Of a stretch of 64,000 nucleotides of DNA, positions 57,577 through 64,000 are shown in pieces (position 1 is the first letter of the stretch; the number at the start of each line of letters is the position of its first letter). This stretch comes from Vanrija pseudolonga. Its lineage: Eukaryota; Basidiomycota; Tremellomycetes; Trichosporonales; Trichosporonaceae. The stretch spans positions 248,001 to 312,000 of the forward strand of contig NC_085850.1 in assembly GCF_020906515.1 (NCBI RefSeq), read 5' to 3'. The position numbers were made by a program, and so were the translations under genes. The notes beneath the pieces were generated by a model. It saw only the letters and a program-made list of their open reading frames with translations. It made no database searches and was not told the DNA's origin.

Positions 57577-57612
57577 TTCGTTCCAAGGAACGAACTTTTC
57601 GGCCTTGGAACG
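57577..57612. repeat. Overlapping inverted repeats (TTCGTTCC/GGAACGAA and CGTTCCAAGG/CCTTGGAACG)
   Basis: TTCGTTCC (57577-57584) pairs with GGAACGAA (57587-57594); alternatively CGTTCCAAGG (57579-57588) pairs with CCTTGGAACG (57603-57612). The two pairings exclude each other, so the element can switch form. Confidence 0.65.
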
Positions 57613-58130
57613 AGTTGCGACGACATGCCGGCGCCACTCAACTCACTCGCGCGCACAACGTGGCTTTGCCATGTGTCACCCATGCATATGTAGCTGGGAA
57701 TAGACGTGATCCGCTGGGTGAACACGACCTCGGCCGCCCCGTGGCGTACAATTGCATGCATAGTGTGCTGCTCCGAGACCGCCGTCAGGCCTGGCCTCGT
57801 CGATGGCCGCGGCAGTCAATTGGTATTCTATTCATCGGGAGGCAGAAAGGCAGGGAGCAGGGAGCAGTCAGCCGGCAGCGATCTCCGAAGGAAGTAGTAA
57901 GCAGTCAGGCTTGCTCGAGGCAGGCACCTCCGTTCCATCGTTCGTAATGGTGCTACTACTGTCAGCTTAGCGCGGCGGTGGCAGCCGCGTGACGAGGCTG
58001 TACGTATTCAGCTTGAATTGACGGGACAACCAAGGCGGATGGACGTGTTAGTGTGTGCGAGCAACGAGCGAGACGGCGAGACGGCAGCGCGCTGGACTGA
58101 CTGAACAAGAGAACTGGGTCTGGCCAGATG

Positions 58131-58140
58131 CATAAAAAGG
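58131..58140 (+). promoter_or_regulatory. TATA-like box (CATAAAAAGG)
   Basis: Lies 55-64 bp before the ATG at 58195. Confidence 0.5.
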
Positions 58141-58194
58141 CAAGCTAGAGGTCGTCGAGGTGAGACACCACCCCACCCCACACCTCCACCCACC

Positions 58195-60055
58195 ATGGCC
58201 AACGACACCACAGCCGAAAGCACCCCCGCGTCCGCCGCGACCGAGACGGTGCCGTTCGCGCACGTCGACGACTGGGATATCCCGGGCACCGAGGTGATGC
58301 GCGACCATGACGGGCTGCACTTCCAGCGAGATGGCGGGCAGGTGTGAGTGCGGCGGTGTGCTAGCTGGATCCTGCTGACGCCGCGCCAGGCTCGTGCCCC
58401 AGCCGACGCTCAACCCACACGACCCGCTCAACTGGAGCCTCAAGTGGAAGGGTGAGTCACCCACCATCTATCTACCCAGTCAAGCTCCGCAGCGCTCGTG
58501 ACCGCCGCCCAGGCAATCTTCACGTTCATCGCCGTGTCCACCTGCCTCTCCCTCGCGCCGATGAACGGCATCCTCGCGCAGCTATGGGTCAAGAACCCAA
58601 CCGACACGGGCATGCTGACGGGCGCGCTGGTCATCGCGCTCGCCTTCTCCAACCTCATCATCGTGCCGTGCTCCAACATCTTCGGGCGGCGCATCACGAC
58701 CATCGCGACGACGGCGCTGTCCTTCTTCCTGTCCATCTGGGAGGCGAAAGCAACCAGCTACCGCTCGTTCCTCGCCTCGCGCATCATGACTGGGCTCGCG
58801 ATCGCAGGGTGCCAGAGCTTGATGGTCCAGGTGATCGCAGATCTGTACTTTATCCACCAGCGCGGACGCCTCATGGGCCTGTACTTGTGAGCAATAATGT
58901 GGCGTAGAAGGCTTTCGACCCTCACTTAGGCTCGCTCGTTCCCGGTGGCTGACGCCACGCTCCTACTTACGCAGCACCGTGTTTTTCCTCGGCCTCTTCA
59001 TCGGCCCCGTCATCAGCGGCAACATGGCGTCGTCGTACGGCTGGCGCTCCTTCTTCTGGCTCACGTTCGCGCTGCTCGGCTTTGCAGTGATTGCGCTGGT
59101 GCTCGGCGGGCCCGAGACGCGCTGGCGGCGCGGCGGCGCAGCGGGTGCTGCGGCGGCCGAACACACGCCAGAGGAGCACACGTCGGACAAGGAGGCGCAC
59201 ACGCCCGGCATCACCGACACGGACGTCGAGGGCGGCGGCGGCGTGCGCTCCCTCGTCGGCAAGGGATACCCGTCCAAGCAGCAGTGGAAGCTGTGGCAGC
59301 CGCTCGACGCAGACTGGCGCCAGACACTCTGGTCCGACCTCGTGTCCCCGCTCCCCAAGTTCTTCAATCCCATCCTCCTCTGGGTGGGGGTGACGCTCGC
59401 CGGAGTCCCCGCGTGCCTGCTCTTCTGGAACCTGACAGAGGAGGCCATGCTCGCCGGCTCGCCGTACAACTTTAGCCCAAGCGCCATGGGCTACACCAAC
59501 TTTGCGTTTGTTGTCGGCGGCCTGTTTGGGCTGGCGACTGCTGGCCCACTGACAGACTACGTGTCGAACAAAATGACGGAGCGGAACAACGGCGTGCGCG
59601 AGGCCGAGTTCCGCCTGCCGGCCCTCATCCCCTTCGTGGCCTTCATGACCGTCTCGTACGCCGTCGGCGCGGTCGGCTTCGAGAAGCACTGGCACTGGCC
59701 CATCATGGTCGTCGTGGGGTACGGCTTCACCGGCGTGACAGTCACCACCATCCCAGCGATCGTGATCGCCTACGCCGTCGACTGCTACACCCCAGTGGCG
59801 GGGGACATCATGATCGTCGCCTCGGTGTGGAAGGATGTGTACGGGGTGAGTGAGCACGCTAAGGCTCTTGCTAATGCCTAGTTTGCCATGTCGTACTGGG
59901 TCTTCCCGCTTATCGCACGCAAGGGCATCCTCACAACAGCCATGGTCCAGTTCTCCATTGCCGCGTTCCCAATGGTCCTGGCCGTCCCGCTCTACTTTTA
60001 CGGCAAGACGCTCAGGCGCTGGACGCGCGGGTCCGCGTGGCACAAGCACAAGTGA
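58195..60055 (+). CDS. MFS transporter, DHA1-type exporter
   Basis: 549 aa; exons 58195-58343, 58390-58451, 58493-58886, 58975-59845 and 59882-60055. The entry motif NPHDPLNWSLKWK before TM1 is typical of fungal drug:H+ antiporters. About twelve helices follow, with a long Ala/His/Glu-rich cytosolic loop between TM6 and TM7. The TM2 loop reads IFGRRI. The last intron is 36 nt. Likely efflux of toxins, polyamines or metabolites at the plasma membrane; the substrate is not predictable. Nothing nearby marks it as part of a toxin cluster. The acceptor for exon 3 (CCGCAG at 58492) was chosen because only it keeps the frame. Confidence 0.87.
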
Positions 60056-62042
60056 GAGAGAGGGGCGAGGTTGGTTCTACGGCTCGGGCGCGCGCTCTGT
60101 ATTAATTGCCTCCTGAATGGCATGTCGCCGGTTGCGAGGTTGCGAGCGCGAACGGCGCACTAGTGAGCGGGTCAGCTGTGGCTGACAGGGAGGGGGGAAT
60201 CGATCTGGCTCGCGGCGCCGGAGCTGACCCGGAAGCGGTGGGCCCGGGGTGGGTGACAGTCCAACCAGGCTACTACCAACAGCCGCGGCTACAACTCTGT
60301 TTTCGAGCACGTTGGTTTCCGCGACGAGGGGAGCTTGTGTGTCCCGTCGACCGTACCGTACCGTCAGGCGTGACGGATGACGGACGTGGTGACTGCCGTC
60401 TTTGAATCAATCGCGGCTGACTGCCATCCATGTGCCGTGCCGCGGCGCCGAGAGTACACCCGAGCGCGCTACCGCCGTGCTCCACCGCGATCCGAGACCG
60501 CGCCGAGACGCTACGCTCGGCTCGGCTCGGCTCGGCGCAGTCGCTGGCCCGCTGGCTCGAGACTCGCTGGAACCAAACCGTTGCGGGCACGCAGTAGCGC
60601 GCGCCCAGCCGCGGCAGGGACGTCTTGTAACAGTAGCAGAGTTCACTGGCCGTCGTCGTCGCCCAGCGTCCCGTGTCAGCGCGGCGTCCCGCGTCGTCTG
60701 TCGTCTCGTCGGTGTACCTTGCCGGTGACGACGCGAACATGACAGCATAGGCGCCGGGGGAGGCACCTACATATGTACAGATCGTTGGTTTTGATCAGTG
60801 CCCGCTGGCTGGCTAGCTCGGGCTACACGCGCTTGGCACGCGCGGCTATGTAGCGCGCTGCGCTGCCGCCGCGCTGAGGTGTCGTCCTTCCTGCTGCCCC
60901 ATTCGCCAGCCGCGGCTGATATCGGACGGTCGAGTGAGTGAGCAGCAGCACGACCGGGGACCGGGGCCTGGCCTTGTTACTGCTGCGGAAAGGAGACGTT
61001 TTCGCGATGTACAGCCGAGCAGCGTGCTGGTGGTGGCTGGGTGCGTGCAGACGTGCCTCTGGCTTTGTGCTGCTTGCCTTGGGGACGAGGGACGGGTGTA
61101 GACGGCATCCATCATCGTCGTCGGGCAGACGTCGGCAACCCAAATTCTTTCTGCGGTGTACTGTCAGCGGCGCACGGCGAGAGTGAGTGGACGGGCAACG
61201 ACGGACGGACACGTCGGCTGCACGCTTGCACGCTTGCTCACTTCGCTCCGATCTACAGCCCCCCCCCCCGTCATCCAGCTGCGGCGCCGTCGGCCGTGCA
61301 GCTGCTTCCCTGTGCGTCCCTGGAGCACATGTCCACCCAAATTGCGGCAATGGCGCCGTCGGCCAATGGCGGCCGGCCGTCTGACGTCAGGAGCGCAAAG
61401 AGGCACACTGGATCCACTGCAAACCCTTGGCATGTTCGTCCTTGCTTTCAGCTTTTCGATCTGGCCACGGCCATGACGACTGGGTGAGGCCTGCGCGGTT
61501 TGCGCTCGCTTGGTCGGTTTGAGGCCATGCCGCTGTGCCCGGCGGACCTCTCCATCCCTCTCCTCGTCGTCGAGGCGCGGTCGTTTCCGTTCAGTCAGCT
61601 GAGCTGCTCCGCTCCCTGGCATGTTCGCTCTCTCGCGCGAGCAAGCAGCGTCGGCGGGGCCGAGGCGCGTCTACGACCGAAACGCTGGGGCCAAGCATCG
61701 GAGGAGGCACTGGCAGCTGCGTCGTCGTTCGTTGTTGTCTGGCAACAGGGCATCCTCTTGACCCTGCTCTCTGCCCAGCTTAATAATAGCCATGCTCGCT
61801 GCGACAGAGAGAACCTCCTTCCATTCCCACCCTCGAAACGGCCCTACATCGCCTGCCTGCCTGCCTTGCCACTGATTGCGGACTCCTCTGCGGGGGTACA
61901 CGACCTGCATCCCGCCTCGCACTCGGCCACCCCACCCACAGCCCTCCCCCATTGCCTGCCTGCCTGCCTGCCTCGCAACTTTTAACCCCTTCCTGATCAA
62001 CTCTCGTCCACGCCATCCACTCCCACCACCACCGCCAGCACC
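60056..62042. other. Intergenic region
   Basis: 2 kb upstream of the hexose-transporter-like gene. It is GC-rich, with tandem CGGCT units near 60516-60537 and short polyC runs. No gene, TATA box or strong repeat is seen. Confidence 0.5.
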
Positions 62043-63758
62043 ATGTCGTCCCAGCAGCCACAGGCTAGCTCGAGCAAGAAGGCGCTCACGCTCTGTCTCT
62101 TCCAGTCGATGGCGGGCGTCATCTTCGGATGGGGCAACTCGTCTGGTTCGGGCCTGGTGAGTTGTGGCGGCCACAGTGGCACCAGTGCCAGCCGGCACCA
62201 GCTAACCAGCCCCAAAGTTCAACATGCACGCCTACAAGCGCCGCTTTGGAACTGAGCAGCACAACGGCGAGTGGGCTCTGTCCACCATGCGCCAGTCGTC
62301 CTTCACCGGTCTCCTGTGTCTCGGTGCACTTGTCGGAGCCGTCTCCGCCGGTGCCATCTCGGAAAGGGTAAGCCTGCTGCCATCTCCCCCCCTCACTCAC
62401 ACCACCAGATCGGCCTCCGTGTCACCTGTATCGCCTTTATCGTCCTCCACATGATCGGATCCGCCATCGAGACCTCTGCCATCAACTTCAAGCAGGTCTA
62501 CTGTGCTCGTGTTCTCCTCGGCCTCGGTATCGGCGCCACGTCGGGCCTCGTGCCAGTGTACCAGGCCGAGGCTGCGCCTCCCCGCTGGCGAGGCCTCGTT
62601 ACTGGCTCGTACCAGGTGTGCGTGACCCTCGGTATCTGGGGCGTGGCCATGTGCTCGTGGGGCATGAGCCACTACATGGGCAACGTGTCGTGGGAGCTCA
62701 CTGTCGGCCTCGCGATGGCGTACGACCTCGGCCTGCTCATCGGTTTCTCGCTCCTCCCCGAGTCGCCCCGCTTCCTCGCAAAGAAGGGCAAGTGGGACCA
62801 GTGCCGCAAGAACCTCGCCAACTTCCGCTCCCTCCCCATCGACCATCCGGCCATCGAAAACGAAATGGAGATCATCAGGCAGAAGACAGCCGAGGACGCC
62901 GCACGCGGTAACCCTACCTGGGCCGAGTGCTTCTCCACCCGCGACCGTATCCTGTGGCGTGTCATGATCGGCGTGTTTGTCCAGGTCGGCCAGCAGCTCA
63001 CGGGTATCAACTTCTTCTTCTCGTACGGCCAGCAGTTCGCCGCCACGGCCGGCATCCACAACCCCTACATCTTCCAGATCATCCTCGCGTCCGTCAACGT
63101 CGCCTTTGGCTTTGTCGGCATGATCGCCGTCGAGAAGGCTGGTCGTCGCCCAGTCCTCCTCGTCGGCGGCACCTGCATGTTCATTGGCCAGATTGTCGTC
63201 GGCTCCGTGTCCAAGGCGCACCCGCACTCCAAGCAGGCCGGCGACGTCCTTATCGCGTTCACGTGTCTCTTCATCGCCGCGTTCGCCGCGTCGTGGGGTC
63301 CCGTCGCGTGGGTCGTCTGCGGTGAGACCTTCCCCATCCGCCTCGCCAACCGCTGTGTGACCATGGGCACCGGTGCCAACTGGCTCATGTCGCTCGTCAT
63401 CGCGTTCGCCGCCCCCCAGATCCAGAACAAGATCGGTACCGGCATCTGCTTTGTGTGGGCTGGCTGCCTCCTCCTCGACCTGCTCTTCTGCTTCTTCTGC
63501 ATCCCCGAGACCAAGGGTCTGACGATCGACGAGATCGACGCCCTCTACCTCTCCAAAACGCCAGCCTTCCTCTCGTCCAAGTTTGTCGCCAAGCAGCAGG
63601 CCGAGCAGGCCCGCATCGAGGAGAAGCCCCACGCCCAGCAGCGCGAGGTCCAGCCCGCCGCCGGCGCCGAGCCCTCGTCGTCCAACGCCTCGGTCCACAC
63701 CGTTATTGGCGAGGGCGCCCCCGCAGCCAAGAAGGAGCGTCGCTCAGAGGAGGTGTAA
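62043..63758 (+). CDS. MFS hexose-transporter-like protein (SP family) with atypical TM1 motif
   Basis: 537 aa; exons 62043-62156, 62218-62367 and 62409-63758. Sugar-porter signatures: PESPRFLAKKGKW after TM6, GQQLTGINFFFSYG in TM7, GRRPVLL, WGPVAWVVCGE, and the end motif PETKGLTIDEIDALY. The C-terminal tail of about 70 residues is Gln/Glu/Pro/Ser-rich. Odd: the usual FG[YWF]DTGxIxG in TM1 is replaced by FGWGNSSGSG, losing the Asp of the motif. It could be a hexose transporter with altered coupling or a sensor-like protein. Known relatives sit in the plasma membrane. The start at 62043 is preceded by a CCACCACC-type leader. Confidence 0.9.
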
Positions 63759-63835
63759 GCAAGCACACACAAGCATCACGTCATATCCATCATACCCCTA
63801 ATGATACCCACCAATGCATAATGTACATGGCGACG

Positions 63836-64000
63836 TCACTCTTCGCTTGTCTGGGGCAGGGCCTTGCCCTGGGGCTGGGGCTCCCGCACCAAGAACCGGA
63901 ACGTGTAGCTGCCCCACTTCTTGCCCTCGTGTGCCTTTGTCGCGTACGCGTCCAGGTCGACAGTGACGGCGTTGACGACCTTGTAGCCGTGCTTTTCGAA
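63836..64000 (-). CDS. Probable GNAT-family acetyltransferase, 3' end only
   Basis: Only the last 54 codons are in the window; the gene enters from the right edge and stops at 63836-63838. The visible C-terminus (FEKHGYKVVNAVTVDLD, then TFRFLVREPQ) resembles the final beta strands of fungal GNAT N-acetyltransferases, in which a Y-x-x-x-G-F/Y motif precedes the last strand. No catalytic region is visible, so the assignment is modest. Confidence 0.5.
   Translation of the reverse strand, partial: FEKHGYKVVNAVTVDLDAYATKAHEGKKWGSYTFRFLVREPQPQGKALPQTSEE

Larger units (their letters stand above)
56561..58194. other. Intergenic region with a compound hairpin
   Basis: 1.6 kb between the hydratase and the MFS exporter. 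It contains overlapping inverted repeats at 57577-57612 and a CATAAAAAGG box (58131-58140) before the next gene. A 117-residue plus-strand frame at 56907-57260 is possible but unsupported. Confidence 0.5.

Noticed and set aside
62397-63698. 433-codon minus-strand frame opposite the hexose transporter
   Set aside because: An antisense shadow of a clear sugar porter; no motifs.

Overview
This looks like nuclear DNA of a GC-rich basidiomycete yeast. The closest fit is Tremellomycetes, probably the Trichosporonales; this is inferred from gene content and style, not from a search. Genes sit on both strands and are split by many very short introns (mostly 34-60 nt) with GTGAGT/GTAAGT-like donors, a CTGAC or CTAAC branch site close to the acceptor, and a CAG end. 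Several promoters carry a TATA or CATAAAAG box 20-100 bp before the ATG. I see no bacterial operons, CRISPR arrays, rRNA genes, convincing tRNA genes or transposable elements.

Layout. 0-5 kb: two ketopantoate-reductase-like paralogs flank a TauD-type dioxygenase, all on the minus strand; the first runs off the left edge. 5.7-7.9 kb: two hypothetical proteins, separated by a cluster of short palindromes. 8-17.8 kb: a Git1-like organophosphate transporter, divergent from a fused PhnY-PhnZ phosphonate oxygenase, then a mitochondrial-type flavohemoglobin, a PhzF-family isomerase and a secreted glycerophosphodiester phosphodiesterase. 18.4-20.5 kb: an eight-exon sugar transporter. 21-31.6 kb: a small protein with one CBM5/12-like module, then a giant minus-strand gene (about 2,970 residues) with 16 such modules. 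33.3-36 kb: a Zn2Cys6 regulator, divergent from the giant gene. 37.6-43.2 kb: two secreted beta-trefoil (ricin-B type) proteins around 4 kb of gene-poor, microsatellite-rich DNA. 45-53.5 kb: a flavin monooxygenase, a 2-oxoglutarate oxygenase, a second Zn2Cys6 regulator and a Dal5-like anion transporter. 55.7-56.6 kb: a cyanamide hydratase. 58-64 kb: an MFS exporter, a hexose-transporter-like protein, and the 3' end of a probable GNAT acetyltransferase at the right edge.

How the parts may work together. The 8-18 kb block reads as a phosphorus-scavenging neighbourhood: secreted GDPD, organophosphate transporter and a one-polypeptide enzyme expected to break an aminophosphonate into phosphate and a glycine-type product. 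The transporter and the fused enzyme share one promoter region holding four copies of a TGCCTTATT element. The 45-56.6 kb block looks like a regulated nutrient-salvage cluster (oxygenases, regulator, importer, nitrile-type hydratase) with GATA-type sites.

The two most novel items are the fungal PhnY-PhnZ fusion and the 16-module CBM5/12-like giant. Splice sites were placed by eye; every complete multi-exon model sums to a multiple of three, except the giant gene, where two junctions remain unresolved.
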